Assembly (NCBI RefSeq): GCF_001886815.1
Contig: NZ_CP018099.1
Span: 4,028,501 to 4,092,500 of the forward strand
Direction of reading: 5' to 3'
Length of the DNA stretch: 64,000 nt
Origin: Caldithrix abyssi DSM 13497
Lineage (GTDB): Bacteria > Calditrichota > Calditrichia > Calditrichales > Calditrichaceae
Part shown: positions 43,500 to 51,556 of the stretch, piece by piece
Layout of the letters: every line of letters begins with the position of its first letter
How positions within the stretch are numbered: the first letter of the stretch is position 1
The notes under the pieces: generated by a model
Database searches by the model: none
The model's input: the letters and a program-made list of their open reading frames with translations, nothing else
What the model was told of the DNA's origin: nothing
Position numbers and translations under genes: made by a program

Positions 43500-43502
43500 T
43501 CT

Positions 43503-43602
43503 TTTGTCATTCTGAGTCTCGCTTCAGCGGGGAGAAGAATCTCTTCCAGGCAGCAATAGGATTTTTCTCCGGCAAGGGCTGGATCAGAATGACAGAACGA
43601 GA
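43503..43602. repeat. Palindromic repeat (tcattctgag type)
   Basis: The ends gtcattctgagtctcgc and gatcagaatgacagaacgagac are inverse of each other, forming a hairpin of about 100 bp at the array's right end. This resembles the widespread REP-like ttctgag/cagaatgaca family. It is non-coding. Confidence 0.65.
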
Positions 43603-44106
43603 CACTTCTTACTGCCTACTGCTTACTGCCTACTGTGTACTGTATGCAAACCGTCAATCTTCCACAATCCCCGCCGAACACAGCTCCGCCCCGTCAATTA
43701 CATCCCCAATGGAATGCACATCAAAAAACCAATAACCAATATAAGTGATCCACGTCCTGTGATGCAAAAACGTCCCTGTTGTTCTAATTTTTTCGGAATG
43801 ATTGTTTAATTTAAAACGCCGTTCATTCCATGTTGTGATTAAACCGGCAGATTTGCAGAATCAACACAGACCTCCGCGTCCCTGTCTTCTTTTTCTGCAA
43901 TGCCCTATAATCGGCGTCCTCATCTGCCACTTTAATAGAAAAATTTCACTTTTTAGAAGGCCCGGAATGCCTCTGCCGTGGCAAAGCGAAGAATCCGATT
44001 TTAATCGAAAACAGGCCCTCCGGTATCGATTTGATGATCTCTTTTGCAGAATACAAAATCCGCAACAACTCCTGCATTCGAATGATAATTCCTCAAAAAA
44101 TATATA
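43603..44106. other. Intergenic stretch without recognised gene
   Basis: Contains a tactgcctactgcttactgcc array (43607-43645), the cacagctccgccccgtca phrase also seen near 39690, and then non-repetitive DNA. Reading frames on both strands (about 43802-44203 plus, 43861-44115 minus) are opposed, cross the MITE and have no family features; I do not call them. Confidence 0.5.
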
Positions 44107-44229
44107 TAAGTCCACTCTAAAAAGGTATTATTATCGAATTTCATTTAAATGGTACTATTGTTTTTATTTAAATTACATAAAATATATTCGTGTCCATTCG
44201 TGAAATTCGTGGTTTTTATACTGAACTCA
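44107..44229. mobile_element. MITE-like element, copy 2 (123 bp)
   Basis: Starts taagtccactctaaaaagg and ends tttttatactgaactca; terminal inverted repeats and interior match copy 1 at 39963 with few differences. The ends sit in ata-rich DNA (left tatata, right tatat), a possible short target duplication. The two copies bracket the whole 197-bp array. Confidence 0.75.
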
Positions 44230-44379
44230 TATATTTCTCACTCATTCACCCGAAATCCAACGGATCATTCGTCAATCATCAATCCTACCCCGGCCCTCCC
44301 CTCCGCGTGATAATTCGCAATTCGTAATTCGGGCACAGCCTCCCGCTCCGCGTGATAATTCGTAATTCTTAATTCCTTA
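44230..44379. repeat. aattcgtaattcgg arrays with cctcccgctccgcg
   Basis: Two runs of cgtgataattcgcaattcg and cgtgataattcgtaattc units, each next to ctccgcgtgata. Same family as the array at 33230-33303. Located just after the stop of the acetyltransferase gene. Confidence 0.7.
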
Positions 44380-45003
44380 TCATTCCTCCCCTACAACCGG
44401 TTTATCCTCCGGCCAATCCAGACAACGCAACACTTCTGGTTCCACTTCCTTATAACGCCAGCCGCTCTTAGGACAGACCATAATGCCATTTTCATCCGCT
44501 TTGGGCAACCGTTCGCCGTGGCGACTCACCCAGCCCACACGTTTGGCCGGTACGCCCACCATTAACGCGTAATCCGGTACGTCTCTGGTAACCACCGCGC
44601 CGGCAGCGATAAAGGCAAAACGACCGATGGTGTTGCCGCAAACGATGGTGGCATTGGCGCCGATAGAAGCCCCGTGTTTAACCAGAGTTTTTACATAAAA
44701 AGACGCGCCCCTTTGCGGAAACTCGCAGCGGGGATTCAAAATATTGGTAAAGACCATGGACGGGCCGCAAAACACGTAATCTTCCAGCTCCACCCCTTCA
44801 TAAATGGAAACGTTATTCTGGATCTTACAGTAATCGCCAATCCGTACATTATTGCCCACATTTACATTCTGTCCCAGCGTGCATTTTTTGCCGATAATCG
44901 CTCCGCTCTGCACATGCGAAAAGTGCCATATCTTCGTTCCTTCGCCAATTTTCACGCCCTCATCCACATAGCTGGATGGATGCACAAAGTAAGTGTTTGA
45001 CAT
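44380..45003 (-). CDS. WbpD/WlbB-type hexapeptide N-acetyltransferase
   Basis: 207 residues from ATG 45003 (MSNTYFVHPSSYVDEG), with aaaggaa upstream; a longer frame that starts in the IS target duplication at 45108 is not believable. Left-handed beta-helix: IWHFSHVQSGAIIGKKCTLG, IGDYCKIQNNVSIYEG, then PSMVFTNILNPRCEFPQRGA, HGASIGANATIVCGNTIGRF, and DVPDYALMVGVPAKRVGWVS. This pattern matches 3-N-acetyltransferases acting on UDP-3-amino-2,3-dideoxy uronic acid (WbpD, WlbB). Partner genes WbpA/B/E are not in the window. The 60 bp upstream carries a tagttgaatggttgaa array. Confidence 0.87.
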   Translation of the reverse strand: MSNTYFVHPSSYVDEGVKIGEGTKIWHFSHVQSGAIIGKKCTLGQNVNVGNNVRIGDYCKIQNNVSIYEGVELEDYVFCGPSMVFTNILNPRCEFPQRGASFYVKTLVKHGASIGANATIVCGNTIGRFAFIAAGAVVTRDVPDYALMVGVPAKRVGWVSRHGERLPKADENGIMVCPKSGWRYKEVEPEVLRCLDWPEDKPVVGEE

Positions 45004-45113
45004 AGGAGTTTCCTTTCTATGATTAATAGTTGAATAGTTGAATGGTTGAATTCGTTCTCTGTTTGCTAAAATTTTCGGTATGTAAAATTGCTTTCGAAAC
45101 TGTTTCATTTTTA

Positions 45114-46401
45114 GGCTCTACTGGGATTCCTGTGGAAAAAGGTCTAATTTACCAAGAAAGAAAAGTATTGCTATCCTAAAATTTTCAAATTTTCTAAAGC
45201 CTCTACCAACTGTTTTTATCTCCTGTATCTTGCCGTTCAACCATTCGGCTACTGAATTATCTATCTGATATCTTATATAGTTTAATAAGCCATCTGAATG
45301 AGCAATGAGCATTTTTGCTACTTTAATCATTTTATTTAAAGAACGTCCCTTAATATCCTGATACCATTCCGCAAAAAAGAATTTCGCATCATTTATTGTT
45401 TCACTCCTAAAGAATTCTTTGAAGTTCTCTTTGGCCGCCCAAGCCTGGGAAGTGATAAGGTTAAGTTCTTGAATTTTTCTGAAACGCGATAATTGCTTGT
45501 CCGTCATATTTTCCGGATTCTTTAAAAATAAATATTTACTTTTCACTAAGGTTTTATCATTAGATTTTTGTAATTTACGGGCTTCCTCTCGTCTGGTTTT
45601 ATCCACTCCATCATTTAAATACTTCATTATATGAAATTTGTCATGCACTATGGAAGCATTGGGAAGCTCCTTTTGAACAGCTTTAATAAAAGCTTTCCAC
45701 ATATCCATACTGACCGCTTTGAGGCCCTCCTTTTGTTTCTCTGTTAATCCCTTGTTTATTAAGGAACTGGCAGAGCTTGTTGTGCGACCTTCACTTACAT
45801 CTATTACACGTCTTCTTTCACTATCGGATAATACGCTTACATAAGTATGACCTCTTTTCATACTCTTCTCATCTATCCCGATATATTTAATGTCCTCTTC
45901 CGTTCGGCGTGATAGCCCGCGTTCCACTGCTTTGCTCATTATATGATGAAGCATATCAAAGCTGATCCGTAAAAATTGTGCCGTTTTGCTCTGGTTTTTG
46001 GAGGCCAGTAATAACTCAATAGCAAAACGTTCAAATAATAAAGTCGTTCGACTCGACTTTTCTGCCCAAGGAACTTTGATCGTTTTTACTCCGTGTTCCT
46101 TGCATTTAATGCGGGGAACTTTGCAGACAATATAGGTCTTCATTTGGCATGTATCCAAATGCCGCCAACGACGTTTTTCGCGATGATCATAAATATCATA
46201 TTCCACTTCGCATTCGGGACAAAAACCTTTTTTTGACTTATAGATAATCTCTATTTCTACTTCCTCATTCGCAATATCTAAGTCAACTTTAGACACTTCC
46301 CAGGGATGCGAAAGTCCCAAAATCTGTTTAAATAATTCTTTATCTTTCATAAACTCAATCTAAGGATTATTTTTGTTTTTCACAAAAATCCCAGTAGAGC
46401 C
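45114..46401 (-). mobile_element. Complete ISL3-family insertion sequence (1288 bp)
   Basis: Terminal inverted repeats: GGCTCTACTGGGATTCCTGT at the left and the inverse of GGCTCTACTGGGATTTTTGT at the right. Both ends are flanked by the 8-bp direct repeat CATTTTTA (45106-45113 and 46402-46409), the length expected for ISL3. It carries one intact transposase gene. It lies between the acetyltransferase leader and a four-helix-bundle gene. The perfect duplication points to a recent insertion. Confidence 0.93.
45118..46350 (-). CDS. ISL3 family transposase
   Basis: 410 residues, full length. An N-terminal zinc-ribbon region (GFCPECEVEYDIYD with later Cys in HLDTCQMKTYIVCKVP) is followed by a helix-turn-helix and the DDE_Tnp_ISL3 core: IKYIGIDEKSMKRGHTYVSV (first Asp), AVSMDMWKAFIKAVQKELPN (second Asp), VHDKFHIMKYLNDGVDKTRR and a C-terminal VAEWLNGKIQEIKTVGRGFR (Glu). 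No frameshift. The end FFLGKLDLFPQ lies next to the left inverted repeat. Confidence 0.95.
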   Translation of the reverse strand: MKDKELFKQILGLSHPWEVSKVDLDIANEEVEIEIIYKSKKGFCPECEVEYDIYDHREKRRWRHLDTCQMKTYIVCKVPRIKCKEHGVKTIKVPWAEKSSRTTLLFERFAIELLLASKNQSKTAQFLRISFDMLHHIMSKAVERGLSRRTEEDIKYIGIDEKSMKRGHTYVSVLSDSERRRVIDVSEGRTTSSASSLINKGLTEKQKEGLKAVSMDMWKAFIKAVQKELPNASIVHDKFHIMKYLNDGVDKTRREEARKLQKSNDKTLVKSKYLFLKNPENMTDKQLSRFRKIQELNLITSQAWAAKENFKEFFRSETINDAKFFFAEWYQDIKGRSLNKMIKVAKMLIAHSDGLLNYIRYQIDNSVAEWLNGKIQEIKTVGRGFRKFENFRIAILFFLGKLDLFPQESQ

Positions 46402-46556
46402 CATTTTTAATTTATTTTTCATTTTAATATGATTTAAATCTATTTGATTTTAAAACTTGAGAATTGGTCTAAATTTATTTTATTCAATTTAAAAGGATAT
46501 TTTAAAAAAAACCAATTTAAGTTTTGTGTAAATATAAAGAATTAAGCACAAAGGAA

Positions 46557-46937
46557 TTAATTACCTTTAGTATTTTCCCTGCCGTTTAAATATTTTATAA
46601 ATTGATTTATCATTTTTATATTTGTGTATATAATATCTTCAATCTTTTTAAAACTTTCTTCCTTAATAAAATTTTGATCTTTACATGTAATTAGATGATC
46701 CAATAATTCATACAAGGAGCCCCTTGCCATTCTCAAAAATTGGATGTTTTCTTTAAAATGATATCTTCCAAATCCTTCAGCAATATTCGCTGTTACTGAT
46801 ATGGCTGCTCTTTTCATTTGATCTATAAGCACGAATTTTTCTTCTCTGGGAAGTGTTTTACATAGCTTGTAGATTTCTATTCTTATTTCCCTACCTTTTT
46901 TCCAGACGTCAAGATCTGTAAAACTTGTTATTTTCAT
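46557..46937 (-). CDS. Four helix bundle protein (23S rRNA intervening-sequence protein family)
   Basis: 126 residues from ATG 46937 (MKITSFTDLDVWKKGR), with aggagggga 5' of it; an ATG 24 nt upstream lies in the repeat array. Family blocks: LDVWKKGREIRIEIYKLCKT, LIDQMKRAAISVTANIAEGF, RYHFKENIQFLRMARGSLYE. Fourth copy in the window, inside element D. The array upstream places its start directly beside the end of the glycosyltransferase gene. Confidence 0.92.
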   Translation of the reverse strand: MKITSFTDLDVWKKGREIRIEIYKLCKTLPREEKFVLIDQMKRAAISVTANIAEGFGRYHFKENIQFLRMARGSLYELLDHLITCKDQNFIKEESFKKIEDIIYTNIKMINQFIKYLNGRENTKGN

Positions 46938-46981
46938 CTCCCCTCCTACCCAACCATTCAACTATGCAACTATTCAACCAT

Positions 46982-49066
46982 TCAACCATTCCTCTCTCCC
47001 CAAACCGCCTTCATCAATAGCTCCAGGTCCATAAACAAACCCTGGTTTTTAATGTAGTGTGCTTCGTAGGTCTCGCGCATCTCGTCGTCGGTGATTTTTT
47101 CTCTGTTTAATTGCACAATGCCCGTTAAACCCGGTTTGTAGTCATAAATGGGCGCTTTTTTATGGTCGGATGTCATGGGCGCGCCGACAAAAGAAATTTT
47201 GCCGGCCAGAATGTTTAATAGATTCAGCGTAAAACGCAATCCCTTTTTGTCTGCGGTTAAAACGGGAATCTCTTTGCCGCCCTGGCCGATCAGCGTTTTT
47301 TGGGCAATGCGTCCTGCGCCTGTTAACACATTCCACAAATGGAAGGGCAAAAGAACAATCAACAACAACAGGGCCAACCCCAGATCAAACAGCCGTTTAA
47401 TGATTTTATTGAACGGTTTTCCATAGCCAAACTCAATATCCACCAGCGGCAGGGCGTCCAGGCGCTCCACATTGGACTTGCCGATCATAAACTCCAGATG
47501 ATCGGGCACCATCTTAAACTCGATGTCCGGCCTCTGCACTCTGGACATGGTAGTTAAAATTTCCTGAAACGACAGATGGTGGGTTGTGAAGATCACCAGA
47601 TCAATGCGATTTAAGCGAATATATTCAGGCAAATCTTTAAGCGTGGTTACCACCGGTATTCTTTTCAAAGATTTGCCCACATCCTTTCGCTCAAGCGCGG
47701 CCAGTCCCAGAATTTTAATGCTTGAAGTCACATACTTCTGCAGTTTTTCCAGCAATTTCCGCGTCTCCGAATCAAAACCGACGATGATCGTGCGTTTTAA
47801 AAAGTAATCGCGACTCAAAGCCGACGTGGTCTTGCGGCGTAAGGCGCGCAAAAGAATACGCCACAACACCATGGCCATCATACTTCCCACGGCCGAAACC
47901 ACCACCACAAATCGAGAAAAAGCAAATTGCTTAAAAAAGAAAGTCAAAGCCGAAACAAAGGTAAAAGTGGTCAACGTGGCCTTAATAATCTTGCTCACCG
48001 AAAAGCGATCGCGCTTAACCGTTTCGAAAAACAGGGCGGACAGAAAAAAAGCGACGGTGGTGATCAGATTGATGATGATATATTGATTAAAAAAATCGTT
48101 AAAATGAAATCCGCCGCGCAGCTCGTAACGAATCCAGAAATTAACAAAAAGAATCAGATTCAACAGCCCCAGATCGATCAACAACGGATAATAGAGCTCC
48201 AGATTATTTTTGATAAAAATCATGATTCCGCGCAATATAGTGCCCAACACAATTAGCCATTTAAAAGGATACACATAGCGCTTTTGGTAATGCTTTTTGT
48301 AGAATTTGTAAAGCGATTTATTAAAGGTAATCACATAATCCAGGTTGTATTTTTTAGTGCTCTCGCCCTTGTAATGAATGATCTGCGAATCCGGCACGTA
48401 AAAAATTTTGCCGCCGGCCTGATTAATACGGTAGCAGTAGTCGATGTCCTCGCAGTACATAAAAAAGTCTTCGTCTAATTTGCCCACCTTTTGCACAATC
48501 TCGCGGCGCATCATCATAAAAGAACCGGAAATCGCTTCCACCTGGTAAGTGTCATTCTCGTCAAGATAGGTTAAATTGTACCTGCCGAAGATTTTGCTTT
48601 TAGGAAACAGACGCGACAGGCCGGTTACCTTCCAGAAGGCCGTTAGCGGCGTTGGAATGCTGTGCCGGCAGTCGATGGAAAAGGTGCCGTCCGGATTGAT
48701 GATTTTACAGGTGGCGGCAGACGCTTCCGGCGTGCGTTCAAAGAAATCAAGCAATTTGCTGAACGTATCCTCCTGCACAATCGTATCGGGATTAAGCAGC
48801 ACGATAAACTTTCCGCGGGCTATTTCCAGCCCCTGATTATTGGCGGCCGAAAACCCGACATTCTTTTTGTTTTCGATTAAAATCACCTCGGGGAAACGAC
48901 GGCGCACCATCTGCACCGAATCATCCACCGAAGCGTTATCCACTACAATGACTTCCGACGAAATGTCTTTTAAAGCGCGCTGCACCGAGAGCAGAGTCTG
49001 CTCCAGAAACTCCCGCACGTTAAAATTGACAATGATGACCGAGATTTCTACTTCTTCTGTCTTCAT
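46982..49066 (-). CDS. GT2 glycosyltransferase fused to a degenerate sugar-phosphate transferase module
   Basis: 694 residues. Residues 1-250 are a GT2 rhamnosyltransferase-like domain (ISVIIVNFNVREFLEQTLLS, SEVIVVDNASVDDSVQM, LLNPDTIVQEDTFS, FFMYCEDIDYCYR). Then 4-5 membrane segments, a nucleotide-binding-like domain (TIIVGFDSETRKLLEKLQKY) and a C-terminal bacterial sugar transferase-like part (YKPGLTGIVQLNREKITDDE). In that part the catalytic Asp-Glu of monotopic phosphoglycosyltransferases (SLDELPQLWNVL type) is Arg-Phe (FTLNLLNIL context). The stop comes from the array of element D. It overlaps the next gene by 4 nt. The GT2 part should be active; the rest is probably structural or regulatory. 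Confidence 0.85.
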   Translation of the reverse strand: MKTEEVEISVIIVNFNVREFLEQTLLSVQRALKDISSEVIVVDNASVDDSVQMVRRRFPEVILIENKKNVGFSAANNQGLEIARGKFIVLLNPDTIVQEDTFSKLLDFFERTPEASAATCKIINPDGTFSIDCRHSIPTPLTAFWKVTGLSRLFPKSKIFGRYNLTYLDENDTYQVEAISGSFMMMRREIVQKVGKLDEDFFMYCEDIDYCYRINQAGGKIFYVPDSQIIHYKGESTKKYNLDYVITFNKSLYKFYKKHYQKRYVYPFKWLIVLGTILRGIMIFIKNNLELYYPLLIDLGLLNLILFVNFWIRYELRGGFHFNDFFNQYIIINLITTVAFFLSALFFETVKRDRFSVSKIIKATLTTFTFVSALTFFFKQFAFSRFVVVVSAVGSMMAMVLWRILLRALRRKTTSALSRDYFLKRTIIVGFDSETRKLLEKLQKYVTSSIKILGLAALERKDVGKSLKRIPVVTTLKDLPEYIRLNRIDLVIFTTHHLSFQEILTTMSRVQRPDIEFKMVPDHLEFMIGKSNVERLDALPLVDIEFGYGKPFNKIIKRLFDLGLALLLLIVLLPFHLWNVLTGAGRIAQKTLIGQGGKEIPVLTADKKGLRFTLNLLNILAGKISFVGAPMTSDHKKAPIYDYKPGLTGIVQLNREKITDDEMRETYEAHYIKNQGLFMDLELLMKAVWGERNG

Positions 49067-51534
49067 CTTGCTCCTTTACGCCCCATAAAAATCAAAAAGG
49101 AACGCATTAAAATCCGCAAATCAAAAGAAAGCGACATATTTTCCAGATAAAACAAATCCTGTTTAAGTTGATCGCGCTTGTATTTCAGGGCTTCTTCGTA
49201 ACGATATTTGACCTGCGCCCAGCCCGTTAATCCGGGCCTGACCTGAAAACGGCGGTTGTAGAATTTGATCTTCTGGCGTAAATGTTTCACCACTTCCACG
49301 GTTTCCGGCCGCGGGCCCACAAAACTCATCTTCCCCAGAAAGATGTTGATCAGCGCCGGCAACTTGTAAATTCTGCTATTGTAAAGCAGCCTGCCGATCA
49401 ACGGTTGTTTTCCGGTCTGCCGATTGACCGTCGCAAAATTGAGCATGCCAAAAATCCGTCCGTGCTTGCCAACCACATTTTGCACTTCAAAAGGCGGATG
49501 AATTCCACTTAGCAGCTGCAGCAGCACTATCAGTAAAAAGAGCGGCGCCAGCGCAATCATCAAAAACAGACTGAGCGTAATGTCCAGCAGGCGCTTAACC
49601 ATCCATTGCCAGGGCCGCATGGCTTCAGGGAACAATCGGATCAACGGATGGCCGATGACCTCTTCGGTGCGCAGTCCGGAAATGGCGTCGTACATCTGCG
49701 GCAGGACTTTAAAAATCACCGAAGGCGAATCAATACGCGACACCAGATTCAATATTTCATCCCGGGAACGCTCATTAATAGCGATGATCACTTCTTCAAT
49801 GCCTTCCCGACGAATGATTTCGGGCAACTGGTCGTAGGTCCCCAGAAAAGGCAGGCCGGCAAAGTGCTTATCTTGCGCTTCTCTGGTTACATAACCGCGC
49901 ACATCATACAACAGATGCGGATTTTGCCGGATGTCTTTAAGCAACCGCCTGGCTTTGGTTGAATTACCGATTAAAAGGGTGCGGTGCGGGGCGTATTCTA
50001 AAATTTTTAATCTTTTTTCAAGATTGATCACCGCCAGGCGACCAGCGCTCACCAGCAGCAGCAAAAATCCGCCGTAAATCAAAAGACTCAATCGGCCTTC
50101 AGAAAACGGTTCGGCCGGATTAAAGGTTAACACAAAGAGAATGATCACCCCAAACAAAATGGTTCGGAAAACACGCCGCAGATGATCGAAACGCGAAACA
50201 TCCCAGCGTAAATTGTACAGATTGTTCATGTAAAATAGCGCTACCCAGCCCAGCGTAAAAATAATCATGACCGTCGGCTCAAACACCAGGCTGGCCGACG
50301 GGGCGCTTTCGTACGGCATCCATCCGGAGCGAAAGCGAAACCACCAGGTCATGAACAGGGCAGCGTTAACCGTGAATATATCCACGCAGAGCAATAAAAA
50401 TTTATGGATCAACCGCGTTACAGAAAGGGGGCCGGGCATGGGCTGCGCTTCGAAGATCAGACGATCTCCGTAATACGTTTTAGTGCGCTCCGCCTCTAAA
50501 AAGCCAAGCCGTTTTAAACCAAAAGCGGCCAGCCCGGTTACCAGCGCCAGAGCGATGCCGCCCGTTAAAAAATAATGCTGCGCGAGTAAAAAGGCTGTAA
50601 TCCCAAAAGCGGCCCCTGTTAAATAGATCATGTAAACGGCATGCGCATGCGAAAGCCCCAGGTACACCAAGCGGTGATGCAAATGATCTTTATCGGGCTT
50701 AAAGGGATGCTTTCCTTTATTTAAACGGCGAAAAAAGGCCACGCTGGTATCGCCAATGGGAATGGCCAGCGCCAGCATGGGCACCAGCAGACCGATCCTG
50801 CCGGGCGTGGTTTCAAAACCGCGAATGCTAATGGCCGCTAAAATCAGGCCCAAAAACAAAGAGCCCGTATCGCCCATAAAAATCGTTGCCGGATGGCGGT
50901 TGAACTTTAAAAAGCCCAGAATACCACCAATCAAAGCCAGATTAACAATAAAAAAAGCAAAGTTGCCGTTCAAATAAGCCAGGGCGGCGAACACGGCGCT
51001 GGCAATGGCGCTAATGCCCCCTGCCAGGCCATCCAGCCCGTCCAGCAGATTCACAGCGTTGCTAACGCCAATCAGCCACAAATAGGTGATGGGAACGGCC
51101 AGCCATCCCAGCTCAATATCCATGGCAAAGGGCAGGCTAATGCGCTCGATGACGCAGCCAGAGAGGATGATCATGGTGGCCGACAAAAATTGGCCAAAAA
51201 ACTTTTTCCCCGCCGAAAGGCCTTTTAAATCGTCGTAAACGCCCAGCGCAACAATGACCACCGAAGCCAGCAAGATGCCGCCGAATTGCTTGACGAGCTG
51301 AACGTAAATTTCCGGCAGCAGCCAGGCCGAACTAAAGACGCCCACCAAAAAACCGGTGTAAATTCCCAGCCCGCCCATGTGCGGCATAAAGGTTTTGTGC
51401 ACCTTACGCGGATCGGGCATTTCGCCTATTTTAAAGCGTCGCGCAACAGCGCGCACAAAATAGGTTGCCATAAGTCCGGCAGCCAGCGAGAGAAGAAAGA
51501 TTAACGAAAAAATTATTTTTTGATTTTCCACCAT
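49063..51534 (-). CDS. WecA/MraY-like transferase fused to a WbaP-like module with altered active site
   Basis: 823 residues. The N-terminal third (1-345) is a polytopic phosphoglycosyltransferase of the WecA/TagO family: MGGLGIYTGFLVG, LLDGLDGLAGGISAIAS, IFMGDTGSLFLGLILA, DHLHHRLVYLGLSHAHA. Residues about 370-823 copy the WbaP plan: membrane segments, a Rossmann-like TLLIGNSTKARRLLKDI, and a sugar transferase end (GKMSFVGPRPETVEVVKHL, RPGLTGWAQVKYRYEEAL). The catalytic Asp-Glu dyad of the second part is Tyr-Lys (NSRIYKLPALINIF) and KFRSM is LNFATV. So it likely starts lipid-linked synthesis through the WecA half only. The 4-nt overlap with the next gene implies coupling. Confidence 0.85.
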   Translation of the reverse strand: MVENQKIIFSLIFLLSLAAGLMATYFVRAVARRFKIGEMPDPRKVHKTFMPHMGGLGIYTGFLVGVFSSAWLLPEIYVQLVKQFGGILLASVVIVALGVYDDLKGLSAGKKFFGQFLSATMIILSGCVIERISLPFAMDIELGWLAVPITYLWLIGVSNAVNLLDGLDGLAGGISAIASAVFAALAYLNGNFAFFIVNLALIGGILGFLKFNRHPATIFMGDTGSLFLGLILAAISIRGFETTPGRIGLLVPMLALAIPIGDTSVAFFRRLNKGKHPFKPDKDHLHHRLVYLGLSHAHAVYMIYLTGAAFGITAFLLAQHYFLTGGIALALVTGLAAFGLKRLGFLEAERTKTYYGDRLIFEAQPMPGPLSVTRLIHKFLLLCVDIFTVNAALFMTWWFRFRSGWMPYESAPSASLVFEPTVMIIFTLGWVALFYMNNLYNLRWDVSRFDHLRRVFRTILFGVIILFVLTFNPAEPFSEGRLSLLIYGGFLLLLVSAGRLAVINLEKRLKILEYAPHRTLLIGNSTKARRLLKDIRQNPHLLYDVRGYVTREAQDKHFAGLPFLGTYDQLPEIIRREGIEEVIIAINERSRDEILNLVSRIDSPSVIFKVLPQMYDAISGLRTEEVIGHPLIRLFPEAMRPWQWMVKRLLDITLSLFLMIALAPLFLLIVLLQLLSGIHPPFEVQNVVGKHGRIFGMLNFATVNRQTGKQPLIGRLLYNSRIYKLPALINIFLGKMSFVGPRPETVEVVKHLRQKIKFYNRRFQVRPGLTGWAQVKYRYEEALKYKRDQLKQDLFYLENMSLSFDLRILMRSFLIFMGRKGAR

Positions 51535-51556
51535 GCGCTTTCACTTTGCTAAATTT

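Larger units (their letters stand above)
45021..46992 (-). mobile_element. Putative IVS-like element D, split by an ISL3 insertion
   Basis: The left array (45021-45054, tagttgaatagttgaatgg) and right array (46949-46990, caaccattcaactatgcaac) are inverse. Removing the IS (45114-46401) and one 8-bp target copy leaves about 675 bp that holds a four-helix-bundle gene, like elements A-C but with about 200 bp more non-coding DNA. The right array also supplies the TGA stop (ERNG, then TGA) of the glycosyltransferase gene upstream. Mobility is inference. Confidence 0.45.

Noticed and set aside
40086-43500. CRISPR array
   Set aside because: Units are about 197 bp and conserved over their whole length; there are no short direct repeats separated by unique spacers, and no cas genes.
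43802-44203. Plus-strand ORF of 133 codons and its minus-strand counterpart
   Set aside because: Runs into the MITE, low-complexity composition and no recognised domain; the opposing frame is equally weak.
44380-45108. Longer version of the WbpD-like protein starting at 45108
   Set aside because: The start would lie in the ISL3 target duplication and the added residues are encoded by the repeat array; the family N-terminus and Shine-Dalgarno fit ATG 45003.
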